Part shown: piece by piece, positions 27,219 through 33,786 of the stretch
How positions within the stretch are numbered: the first letter of the stretch is position 1
Layout of the letters: the number at the start of each line of letters is the position of its first letter
IMG/VR virus record: IMGVR_UViG_3300028392_000154
Coordinates: 1-36,847 of that record
DNA: 36,847 nucleotides
Strand: one strand, 5' to 3'
Origin: a virus
The notes under the pieces: model-generated
Told to the model about the DNA's origin: nothing
Databases searched by the model: none
What the model saw: only the letters and a program-made list of their open reading frames with translations
Made by a program: the position numbers and the translations under genes

Positions 27219-27764
27219 TTAAATTGACAATATGTCAAAAGGTTCGCCAACATAGGGGGTATATAGGGATGACGCTTCTAGTGCCACCCTAATTCTTTTA
27301 TTTGGATCTTTCCACGCTTCTGTGGTAAATAAAGACCCTAATGCAACTGCAGCTCCACTGCCTATTGCATTATAATTTCTGCCTACCTCAAACATAGCCC
27401 AATCTTCATCAAATTCAAATAGGTGTCCACGAAGTCCGATCAAAACTTGAAAGTCCTCTTTTTCTTCCTTTTCGAGACTCAATTCCTGTGCCTGTTTGCG
27501 AAATGCTGTAACCACAACTCCATTTAAAAATGCATCTAATTGCTCAGATGTTCTTGTAGATGGCGATGGCTTTGGATAGTCAAAGACATGTTGCATCAGT
27601 TTGCCAAATCTAGCACTTCCTGCATATCCCACAATATACTCACCTTTGATGAATACTTTAGGTAAATGCATACGGCTTACTATACCAGCACCTTCATCGG
27701 TCATTGCCGAATCCCCGCCCATATAAACCTTGCCGTCTTTAGCAACTGCTGCAATACAAGTCAT
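27219..27764 (-). CDS. HslV/proteasome-like Ntn hydrolase (181 aa)
   Basis: MTCIAAVAKDGKVYMGGDSAM matches the N-terminus of HslV-type subunits in pieces: Thr2 would become the N-terminal nucleophile after Met removal, D18 in GGDSA and K36 in HLPKVF fit the catalytic Asp and Lys, and GSGAAVALG matches the family's Gly-Ser-Gly turn. Length fits the family. No HslU ATPase is nearby. It could degrade or process phage or host proteins, with a host ATPase or alone. Stop codon is followed by the GroES cluster after 60 bases. Confidence 0.88.
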   Translation of the reverse strand: MTCIAAVAKDGKVYMGGDSAMTDEGAGIVSRMHLPKVFIKGEYIVGYAGSARFGKLMQHVFDYPKPSPSTRTSEQLDAFLNGVVVTAFRKQAQELSLEKEEKEDFQVLIGLRGHLFEFDEDWAMFEVGRNYNAIGSGAAVALGSLFTTEAWKDPNKRIRVALEASSLYTPYVGEPFDILSI

Positions 27765-28055
27765 TTACAGATCCTTTGTAATATCGTTAAAAATATTATT
27801 TACGACTTTCTTATTCTTAAGTAAGCGGTCTCGCTCTTCTTTCTTTTCAATTTCATATGCTGCAAGGAATTCCAAAGCTTTATATGACCAACTAACCTGA
27901 CGAATAATTTCTTTTGAACTTAGCAAAATTACAAATGCAATAAGATCAACAATTGCTGAATTGCCAGCATGAACATTCTTATAAGCATCGTAAATTACAT
28001 ATGTGTGAAGTGCTAGATTAACTAGTGACCCCACGATTCTACCCAATGTGTACAT
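27765..28055 (-). CDS. Hypothetical 96-aa membrane-associated protein
   Basis: An N-terminal hydrophobic stretch (RIVGSLVNLALHTYVIYDAY), a second (AIVDLIAFVILLS), then a charged helical tail with EIEKKEERDRLLKNKK. Adjacent to the HslV-like gene (start follows stop directly) and overlapping thioredoxin by 17 bases. Function unknown. Confidence 0.65.
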   Translation of the reverse strand: MYTLGRIVGSLVNLALHTYVIYDAYKNVHAGNSAIVDLIAFVILLSSKEIIRQVSWSYKALEFLAAYEIEKKEERDRLLKNKKVVNNIFNDITKDL

Positions 28056-28347
28056 TTTTTACCTCTTCTAGTATCTCTTCTGAAGTTCTACCTTCAATTT
28101 TTTGTACCAAATCACCATAACTTAAAACAAGGATTTGTGGTACTGACATAATATTGTATACGCCCAGATATTCTGGATCAATGTTGTCTACATCTACAAT
28201 ATAATATTTATTTTCTTTATCTATAGTTCCAGCCCTAGCAAACTGCGGTTTAATTAGCTTACAAGGTTGACACCAAGTAGCGGTAAAATAAACAATAGCA
28301 TTGCTTTCATTAAAGCTATCTTCAATCTTGTCAATTACTTCTAACAC
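28039..28347 (-). CDS. Thioredoxin, WCQPC active site (102 aa)
   Basis: IVYFTATWCQPCKLIKPQF contains the thioredoxin active site with Gln in place of the usual Gly (WCGPC), and the cis-Pro motif MSVPQILVL follows near residue 75. GTG start overlaps the previous stop. A likely electron donor for the phage ribonucleotide reductase or for virion protein folding; partner inferred. Confidence 0.93.
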   Translation of the reverse strand: MLEVIDKIEDSFNESNAIVYFTATWCQPCKLIKPQFARAGTIDKENKYYIVDVDNIDPEYLGVYNIMSVPQILVLSYGDLVQKIEGRTSEEILEEVKNVHIG

Positions 28348-28580
28348 TAACCAACCAACAATTCATCTGCAAAAATAAGGTCTCCGTAGTATCTACGCTT
28401 AAGTACATAATCTTTTACAAAGTCTATTCCAAACTGCCGTCCTGCCATTACAATTACCCATCTAGGTTCGTACTTGGAATCTACACACGTCTGGCACATC
28501 AGCAACTGCTGACCCTTTAGAATCTTTGATTCTACTGGATGTAGTTGATTTTTCTGCTTTTTGCAAGAATAACACAACAT
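28347..28580 (-). CDS. Zinc-ribbon-like protein (77 aa)
   Basis: CYSC at residues 3-6 and CQTC at 29-32 make a two-knuckle zinc site, followed by an alpha/beta tail (GRQFGIDFVKDYVLKRRYYGD). The same organisation is common in phage and actinobacterial small proteins. Overlaps both neighbours by one base. Confidence 0.72.
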   Translation of the reverse strand: MLCYSCKKQKNQLHPVESKILKGQQLLMCQTCVDSKYEPRWVIVMAGRQFGIDFVKDYVLKRRYYGDLIFADELLVG

Positions 28581-28774
28581 TAGTTTTCCTCTATTTCTTC
28601 AATATTTATTTGTTCTAAAATATCAAAATCTTCATTAAGTAATATGGTTTCATATTCAAATCCATCTTTTACGAAATGCACTTTTGATGCATATGTTCCA
28701 AAAAACAACACTTCACCATACACCTTTTCATCTGGTATATAAATAATTGTATAGTTAAAGTTTTGTTTCTTCAC
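28580..28774 (-). CDS. Hypothetical 64-aa protein, GTG start
   Basis: GTG 28774 with GAGGGA about ten bases upstream is preferred over an ATG at 28819, which would overlap the upstream gene by 65 bases and lacks an SD. Beta-rich (YTIIYIPDEKVYGEVLFFG) with an acidic end. Function unknown. Confidence 0.6.
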   Translation of the reverse strand: MKKQNFNYTIIYIPDEKVYGEVLFFGTYASKVHFVKDGFEYETILLNEDFDILEQINIEEIEEN

Positions 28775-29057
28775 GATACTTAATTCCCTCAATTTCACAT
28801 CTTGTTCCATATGAAGCAATTAAATCTCTAGCCATCCATAGCCATTCCATAATGTTTTCTTGTTGATGTGTATTAAAAGACATAATGTTTTCTTCATACA
28901 CAACCAAAGCAATCCATTCTGGTCTAGCCCTTACATCAAGTATTATGCCCTTGTAAGGTGCTTTTAAATCCCGCAAAGCTTTAGCCATTTGTACATTATA
29001 AAATATTTTCTGTGGCTTGTGTGGTTTTATATCATCATTAAAGGTTAGATTTTCCAT
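28755..29057 (-). CDS. Hypothetical 100-aa protein
   Basis: Alpha/beta with KALRDLKAPYKGIILDVRARPEWIALVVYEE-type strands (quoted in part) and a helical QQENIMEWLWMARDLIAS. Overlaps the WhiB gene by 20 bases. Small phage protein of unknown function. Confidence 0.66.
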   Translation of the reverse strand: MENLTFNDDIKPHKPQKIFYNVQMAKALRDLKAPYKGIILDVRARPEWIALVVYEENIMSFNTHQQENIMEWLWMARDLIASYGTRCEIEGIKYREETKL

Positions 29058-29358
29058 GAATTTTCTTTAACTTTCTCCATACTTCTAAAGACTTATGGGT
29101 ATTGTTTTGTTTATCAACTCTACCAAGATTCATATAAATCCCGCCCCATACGCCTTTTTCTTTATTCTTTACGCCCTCTGAGTAGCACTGTCGTGCAACA
29201 GGACAAACCATACACATCTCATCAATCTGCATAGCAAGCTTTTGATCATTTTCATAAAAATCATAGAAATTATTTACATGCATTCCTCTGCAAGCAGATA
29301 GATGATACCATTGCACATCTTCTGCCATCATACCTAGAGAATCAATAATTTCAGACAT
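29038..29358 (-). CDS. WhiB-family iron-sulfur regulator (106 aa)
   Basis: C23, C49, C52 and C58 form the WhiB cluster ligands (SACRG, CMVCPVARQC) and GVWGGIY is the exact family turn. Unlike the 71-aa WhiB at 14570, it has a basic C-terminal region (EVWRKLKKIHGKSNL), so it may touch DNA. Probably modulates the host primary sigma factor. Overlaps both neighbouring genes. Confidence 0.95.
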   Translation of the reverse strand: MSEIIDSLGMMAEDVQWYHLSACRGMHVNNFYDFYENDQKLAMQIDEMCMVCPVARQCYSEGVKNKEKGVWGGIYMNLGRVDKQNNTHKSLEVWRKLKKIHGKSNL

Positions 29359-29575
29359 ACTTGTTTAAAACTTTCCATGTTCCAGAATCTGTCATAGGAA
29401 TACGCATTGCATGTCCCCATTTACCATTACGAAACATTCCGTTTTTTTGGGTAAATCCATTTTCGTTTTCTGTCCATTTAATAATGTCCCAGCCATCCCA
29501 GTGAAAACCAATTCTTTTGTTTTTTTCTACAAAAGCATGGGCTTTGTCATAGTTTAATTCAACTAAGTTTTTCAT
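29351..29575 (-). CDS. Hypothetical 74-aa protein
   Basis: Aromatic and beta-rich, HWDGWDIIKWTENENGF then KNGMFRNGKWGHAMRIPM; SD AAAGGGTT upstream. First gene of a run ending at 27219. No family recognised. Confidence 0.66.
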   Translation of the reverse strand: MKNLVELNYDKAHAFVEKNKRIGFHWDGWDIIKWTENENGFTQKNGMFRNGKWGHAMRIPMTDSGTWKVLNKYV

Positions 29576-29640
29576 TTTAACCCTTTCAAGGTTGTTTACG
29601 ACTAATAGTATATTTTACCATTATGTCTTATATTTATCAA

Positions 29641-30024
29641 CTAGAGCTTTTTAATTTCTCTAAATGGAATATTAAACTCTTCTAATAATTTCTTGCAATA
29701 TGACGCTCTTTTGTCATCTACTGATCTAAAAATTAAGGCATAATCTGCCCCAGACTCCATCATATTATAGTCATTGGTGGACTTAGGAACATCCTTAGAA
29801 TTTCTAAAAATTTCTTCCCTAATAGATACACCCTTTTGTCTTAAAAATTTTTCTACTTTGCCCACATACTCGGTAACTAGGTCTTCTGCACCCCTACTTG
29901 CCGTATGAACAAGAGTTAATTTATCATCCTCATAATACTTCATGTCTTCTAGTATTACCGTCATTTGCCTCATAACGTCAGGGTAGCTATCCCAATCCTG
30001 ACTTCCGACCACAATTACTCTCAT
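29641..30024 (-). CDS. SLOG/DUF2493-like Rossmann protein (127 aa)
   Basis: MRVIVVGSQDWDSYPDV at the N-terminus and LTLVHTASRGAEDLVTEYV near residue 37 give the GSR...H(G/T)xxxGAD pattern of YspA/DUF2493 proteins in the SLOG superfamily, which bind nucleotide-like ligands. In phages the family is common, with unknown substrate. SD GAAAGGA. Confidence 0.82.
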   Translation of the reverse strand: MRVIVVGSQDWDSYPDVMRQMTVILEDMKYYEDDKLTLVHTASRGAEDLVTEYVGKVEKFLRQKGVSIREEIFRNSKDVPKSTNDYNMMESGADYALIFRSVDDKRASYCKKLLEEFNIPFREIKKL

Positions 30025-30040
30025 AATTTCCTTTCTAAAT

Positions 30041-30069
30041 GCTAACAGCGGTCAATGACCGCTGTTAGC
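30041..30069. terminator. Long perfect hairpin
   Basis: GCTAACAGCGGTCA and TGACCGCTGTTAGC form a 14-bp perfect inverted repeat with one central base. It lies between the modular protein's stop and the SLOG gene on the minus strand; it lacks a U-tract, so it may stop transcription or act as an RNA processing or protein site. Confidence 0.6.
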
Positions 30070-30094
30070 CTAAAGCTTTATAGCTTATTTTAAA

Positions 30095-31486
30095 TTAGTT
30101 TTTAACAATACCAATTGATGATTGGTAGGTTGGACCGAATGCTCCACCCCAAATGCTCTTTTTGATATCCTTATCATCCGCATCATCATCTGGTTCTGAA
30201 CCAGCATCTGAATCATCATCTCCAGCAGCTTTTTCAAGCTCATCTACCGAAGCCATAACAGCTCCAGAAGAAGATGGTGAAGGCACTGAATCTGATTTAT
30301 TCATCTTCATGCACTTTGTACAGCACTCCTTGTTGGTTGTGCAGTTATCTCCACAATCATCACAGCAAGCTGCCTTAGTAATACCCATAGCAGCACACTT
30401 TGTGCAATCATCTCCTGTGCAATCTGGACCACACGATTCAGCTTTTGTTACGACACCTGCTGGTTGATTTACTGTTGTATTAGCAACCTGTGAGTTATCT
30501 CCATCTCCCTTAACATTATTGGCATCGCCAACATCTTTTGTTACAGGAGCTGTTTCATTAGATACAGATACTGAATCTGCTCTACCAACATTTGGTGCAT
30601 CTGCTGCCTTAGCAACAGGTGCTGTTTCATTAGATACTGAAACTGAATCTGCTCTACCAACATCTGGCAAACCTGCCAAAGCCTTTTCTAAAGACTTAAT
30701 TGCCTTTGTAATTTTTCTGCGAGCCAGATCTGAGTCCACAGACTTAGTTACGGCAACATCGCCTTTTGGATCGGGTTCCGTTGTTACTTTATCTTTTTCC
30801 GACATATTTATTTTGTCACCTCCTCTTGCATATTCTTCTGGCATAGGATCTTTATTTGGATCTTTTGCCATACTGGAATTTCCACCAATAGTTTTCTTTA
30901 TTGAATTTAATGTATTCATTTTGTGTCCAACTAAAGTCTCGGTGGGCTTTCCATCTTTATAAATTCTAATCAATACTGCTGGGTTATCTTTGGTTCCTGT
31001 AATTGTAAAACTAGAATCTGGCACTTTAATAGTTCCGTTCTTTTTGACCTTTACAACTTTTCCAGTAGCATTACCGCCACTAGAACCCCAAGAGACCATT
31101 TGACCAACTTTGATTTTTTTATTAGAGCTTTTTATTAAATCATCTATTTCATCCATAATCATTTTTTTGATTGTATGTTTTACTTTAGATCTAGCAAAAG
31201 CAAAACCAGCATCTCCGCCCCATAAATCCCAAGCAACTCTGCCTGGACTTGGGTATCCTTCTTCTCCAGAATTAAATCCTGTGGCTTTTTTATCTACCTC
31301 ATGGCGGGAAAAAAAAGAATACATTCTTTTTACAGTATCGTCAGATAACGATTCTCCAGCAACAATTTGATTTGCTCTAGCATACCCAACAGAAGTACCA
31401 CCACGCTTGCCTTCTTTATGCCATGCGAGTGCTCTTTTTGCTGCGGATTTCATTCCGCTTGTTGGCTTATGTCCTGTGTCTGCCAT
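30095..31486 (-). CDS. Modular phage protein: N-terminal HEVDK domain, tudor-like domain, Cys-rich cluster (463 aa)
   Basis: Residues 1-100 (RALAWHKEGKRGGTSVGYAR, MYSFFSRHEVDK, AWDLWGGDAG) match a domain widespread in phage structural and head-region proteins. Residues 124-190 (IKVGQMVSWGSSGG, GKVVKVKKNG) resemble the DUF2945/hypervirulence-associated tudor domain. A 16-residue direct repeat, VGRADSVSVSNETAPV, occupies 276-291 and 300-315. Residues 352-392 hold 11 cysteines. The C-terminus is acidic then IKKSIWGGAFGP. Probably a virion or head-assembly protein; SD AAAGGAG. Confidence 0.72.
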   Translation of the reverse strand: MADTGHKPTSGMKSAAKRALAWHKEGKRGGTSVGYARANQIVAGESLSDDTVKRMYSFFSRHEVDKKATGFNSGEEGYPSPGRVAWDLWGGDAGFAFARSKVKHTIKKMIMDEIDDLIKSSNKKIKVGQMVSWGSSGGNATGKVVKVKKNGTIKVPDSSFTITGTKDNPAVLIRIYKDGKPTETLVGHKMNTLNSIKKTIGGNSSMAKDPNKDPMPEEYARGGDKINMSEKDKVTTEPDPKGDVAVTKSVDSDLARRKITKAIKSLEKALAGLPDVGRADSVSVSNETAPVAKAADAPNVGRADSVSVSNETAPVTKDVGDANNVKGDGDNSQVANTTVNQPAGVVTKAESCGPDCTGDDCTKCAAMGITKAACCDDCGDNCTTNKECCTKCMKMNKSDSVPSPSSSGAVMASVDELEKAAGDDDSDAGSEPDDDADDKDIKKSIWGGAFGPTYQSSIGIVKN

Positions 31487-31504
31487 AATATATTCTCCTT
31501 TATT

Positions 31505-31738
31505 TTAGTACGGTCCAGCCTGACCATCAACGATTGGTCCACCAGCTGGCTGTTCAATTGTCATTGAAGCATCAGTTCCGTTGCCAACAGTTGGGAAAGA
31601 AGCAATATTTACTGCTTCGTTTACACCAAGATCTGTTACACTTGGGGTAACATCTGCTGCTGGGTCAGATGCGCTGACACCTGTTGATGGGTTTGCTGAT
31701 GGCTGTACAACTGTGTTATTCTGTAAGTTGTTATCCAT
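31505..31738 (-). CDS. Hypothetical 77-aa low-complexity protein
   Basis: SD GAGGTGA before ATG 31738. Ser/Thr/Pro/Asn/Gly-rich with few charged residues, no Cys; likely disordered. Directly upstream of the modular protein and probably cotranscribed, so a virion-associated role is possible. Confidence 0.65.
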   Translation of the reverse strand: MDNNLQNNTVVQPSANPSTGVSASDPAADVTPSVTDLGVNEAVNIASFPTVGNGTDASMTIEQPAGGPIVDGQAGPY

Positions 31739-31803
31739 TAAATTAATTCACCTCGTTTCATTTAGAGCATAAAGCCCTTAGATATATTATACTACAAATT
31801 TGT

Positions 31804-31947
31804 TTATTCTACGCTTTTTTCTAATACTGTCCACATATTTTGAGTATTTTCTATTAGCAAAGAAGCTTCTAAAACCGTCATTTGCAGGAGTTCTTCTGGG
31901 TCTAATCCCAATTTTTCTGCATATTTCATTAATTTATTTATTAACAT
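31804..31947 (-). CDS. Hypothetical 47-aa helical protein
   Basis: MLINKLMKYAEKLGLDPEEL then a long helix. ATG 31947 lies inside the end of the next upstream gene (14-base overlap). Helix-turn-helix-like beginning (KLGLDPEELLQ), too short to prove. Confidence 0.5.
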   Translation of the reverse strand: MLINKLMKYAEKLGLDPEELLQMTVLEASLLIENTQNMWTVLEKSVE

Positions 31948-32053
31948 TTTTTAATTTTTCCCTAAAAATATTACAGTCACATCGTAAACATGGACCTCTG
32001 CCCAACAAATGTTGAGGATCATCATGCCCACATTCGCAATGCAAAACTGTCAT
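31934..32053 (-). CDS. 39-aa zinc-finger-like peptide
   Basis: HCECGHDD and PCLRCDC provide two Cys/His groups for a zinc site. ATG 32053 shares a base with the preceding stop. Basic tail. Confidence 0.58.
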   Translation of the reverse strand: MTVLHCECGHDDPQHLLGRGPCLRCDCNIFREKLKNVNK

Positions 32054-32274
32054 TATACGCTATCTGCCAATTTTATGGTTTCACAAGGATATTTTTTGGG
32101 AGCCATGTATGTGGATAATTCTAAGCGGTAGCCACTACATTCTTTGCATATCAAATAACTTCCACCATTACTTGCAGGAAATTCCATTGGTTGATGAAGA
32201 CTTTTTATTCTATCTAAAATGCGATAAACAAGAGCCATGTATTCTTCATTAGGCACTTGAGTTACTCTTTTCAT
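32053..32274 (-). CDS. CxxC...YPCETI small zinc protein (73 aa)
   Basis: Start placed at ATG 32274; an upstream in-frame start at 32304 would overlap the DUF7455-like gene more. A helix (YMALVYRILDRIKSLHQ), then ICKECSGYRLELSTY and KKYPCETIKLA: same layout as 24983-25210 and 25439-25633, so it is a distant paralogue on the opposite strand. Confidence 0.68.
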   Translation of the reverse strand: MKRVTQVPNEEYMALVYRILDRIKSLHQPMEFPASNGGSYLICKECSGYRLELSTYMAPKKYPCETIKLADSV

Positions 32275-32464
32275 TGATAGCCCAACGCTCATCAATAATT
32301 TCAAAGGCTGACTTGTCTAATATTTTTTGATTTTTCTGATAATGGTGCCCACAAAAATACAATTCGCCAGCTACCATTCGGACAAGAACAAATGCTTGTG
32401 AGCCACAACGGTCACATCTATCTGCAATTAATAATTTTCTTGTTTTTTCCAAAGTATCTGTCAT
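32249..32464 (-). CDS. DUF7455-like zinc protein (71 aa)
   Basis: CDRCGSQAFVLVRM, GELYFCGHHYQKNQ match the conserved CDRCGAQA...ELxFCGHH pattern I know from a small family (DUF7455) in actinobacteria and their phages. Two Cys, then C-G-H-H, should bind zinc. Function unknown. ATG 32464 overlaps the preceding stop. Confidence 0.85.
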   Translation of the reverse strand: MTDTLEKTRKLLIADRCDRCGSQAFVLVRMVAGELYFCGHHYQKNQKILDKSAFEIIDERWAINEKSNSSA

Positions 32465-32652
32465 TAATCCACGCCCAAAATTCTAATAACAGTCTGACAA
32501 GGATCTCCGCCCTCTTCCCATTCAAGCATTTCTTCTTCAGTCCAGTATTCTTGACCGCCGTCATGGGTGTTGCAATAAGTATCGCTTACCCAGCCTTTGG
32601 CAATGCCAAATTGAATCCAGTCTGCTCGTTCATTCCACTCTTGATCATTCAT
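32464..32652 (-). CDS. Conserved-type phage protein, CNTHDGG motif (62 aa)
   Basis: WVSDTYCNTHDGGQEYWTEEE and EWEEGGDPC are patterns found in many actinophage small proteins. C27, H30 and C52 may bind metal. ATG overlaps the preceding TGA. Confidence 0.72.
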   Translation of the reverse strand: MNDQEWNERADWIQFGIAKGWVSDTYCNTHDGGQEYWTEEEMLEWEEGGDPCQTVIRILGVD

Positions 32653-32816
32653 AATAAATCCTCTATTTCTTTTAATACCTTACTACTATATTGTACACTA
32701 TTACGGTTCAATATGTCAACGATTCTATTTTTTTCATTCTTGCGTGACTCGGTACATCCACGACAAGGACATTCTTTGATTCTATCCCAAGTTGCACTTT
32801 GTGTTGGGTCAGCCAT
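32649..32816 (-). CDS. 55-aa Cys-motif protein
   Basis: ECPCRGCTESR near residue 16 gives CxCxxC; the rest is a charged helix (KNEKNRIVDILNRNS). Overlaps genes on both sides (8 bases at its start, ATGA at its end). Confidence 0.62.
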   Translation of the reverse strand: MADPTQSATWDRIKECPCRGCTESRKNEKNRIVDILNRNSVQYSSKVLKEIEDLL

Positions 32817-33117
32817 CGTCTCTTGTAAAACTTTCTATTTCTCCAGTTTTAATATATTTCTTGCCCTTTTCACTAACAAAAAAAGTTACATCTAAATTTT
32901 CATTATAAGAAATATCAATCAAGCCCATTTCATATAAATGCATTAAATCATTATCAATTTCTTCTTTAATTACTTCCGCAGCCTCTGGTAAAACTTCTTC
33001 CAATATATCTAAATTAAATCTATATAAAGGTTCTCCATCATCATTTACGCCATATGGCTCCATTGCTCCTTTTTCCAATAAGTATTGAAAAAAATCATCG
33101 TCATTTTCAAAATGCAT
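32809..33117 (-). CDS. Hypothetical 102-aa winged-helix-like protein
   Basis: FQYLLEKGAMEPYGVNDDGEPLYRFN and LYEMGLIDISYNENLDVTFFVSEKGKKYI in pieces resemble a phage family with a helix followed by a winged strand pair (L-I-D-I-S...F-x-V-(S/T)-E-K-G). Very acidic, so not an obvious DNA binder. ATG overlaps the preceding stop. Confidence 0.62.
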   Translation of the reverse strand: MHFENDDDFFQYLLEKGAMEPYGVNDDGEPLYRFNLDILEEVLPEAAEVIKEEIDNDLMHLYEMGLIDISYNENLDVTFFVSEKGKKYIKTGEIESFTRDDG

Positions 33118-33395
33118 TACTTGTTGTCCAACTTTTCAATTAAATTGACAAACTGAACAAAAACTTCTGCAAATGTTGCTTGTTCAGCAGCAATATCTGC
33201 AATATGGATTGCTTTAGTTTTTCCAAAACGGCTGTCAAGGTGGTTTAAAAACGCCTCTGCATATGCTTTTACAAACTGTTCTGGGGTTGTATATTTATGT
33301 GCTTTACTCTGGATTTCTCCATTAACGGTTGTTGTTTTTGTTTTATTGGCATGCTCATGCCCAAGTTTTGACCATTTATTTTCACTGTAACTCAT
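33117..33395 (-). CDS. Hypothetical 92-aa helical protein
   Basis: A basic, polar start (HEHANKTKTTTVNGE), then two helices (EQFVKAYAEAFLNHL, FAEVFVQFVNLIEKL). First gene after the tmRNA. SD AAAGGAT. Function unknown. Confidence 0.62.
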   Translation of the reverse strand: MSYSENKWSKLGHEHANKTKTTTVNGEIQSKAHKYTTPEQFVKAYAEAFLNHLDSRFGKTKAIHIADIAAEQATFAEVFVQFVNLIEKLDNK

Positions 33396-33414
33396 TTTTT
33401 ATCCTTTGTTTATG

Positions 33415-33645
33415 TGGAGATGGGCGGATTTGCACCGCCGTTCTATATGTTTTCTATTATACAGTATTGCAGTAATATTGTCTAGATTTTTTATTTATTT
33501 TTTATACGACTTTCTGTTCCCATGCAGTCGTCACACGGCTTTAGTTTATGCAGCTAAAGCGAGGGTATTTTGAGATACGCCGTTTATTTTTAGTTTGTTT
33601 TACTTCTGTATAAAAGTCTGCACATAGTCGAAACTAGGCATCCCC
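33415..33645 (-). ncRNA. ssrA: tmRNA (phage-encoded ssrA)
   Basis: On the minus strand the 5' end GGGGATG pairs with the 3' end CATCTCC as a seven-bp acceptor (one G-U), followed by discriminator A. GTTTCGACT near the 5' end and T arm GGCGG-TGCAAAT-CCGCC are as in tmRNA. The tag frame, set by AATAAAC before GGC, reads GVSQNTLALAA then stop, with the typical ALAA end; CTTTAG/CTAAAG forms the helix around the tag end, and ACGACT/AGTCGT a further helix. CCA is not encoded (A-CAT). At 231 nt it is shorter than typical bacterial tmRNAs. It rescues stalled ribosomes and tags proteins for proteolysis. Confidence 0.9.
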
Positions 33646-33786
33646 TTATTTAATTTTACCACACTTAGTGCATAAACTTTCTACATACTCATGCTTGTGA
33701 TTAGCTTTTTTGGGCTTAGGTTTAGGCTCAACCTTTTTTCTTCTGCCCCGAATTACTTCTTCTTCTGGATCAATCCAGTTTTTCAT
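33646..33786 (-). CDS. 46-aa basic zinc-finger-like peptide
   Basis: VIRGRRKKVEPKPKPKKANHKHEYVE is basic and Pro-rich, then CTKCGKIK gives a CxxC knuckle with upstream His residues. Its stop touches the tmRNA 5' end, so the tmRNA is probably processed from a longer transcript. Overlaps the glycosyltransferase by four bases. Confidence 0.62.
   Translation of the reverse strand: MKNWIDPEEEVIRGRRKKVEPKPKPKKANHKHEYVESLCTKCGKIK

Noticed and set aside
30519-30962. Plus-strand frame opposite the modular protein
   Set aside because: Shadow of the minus-strand gene; its repeated segment is the reverse of the direct repeat in that gene.
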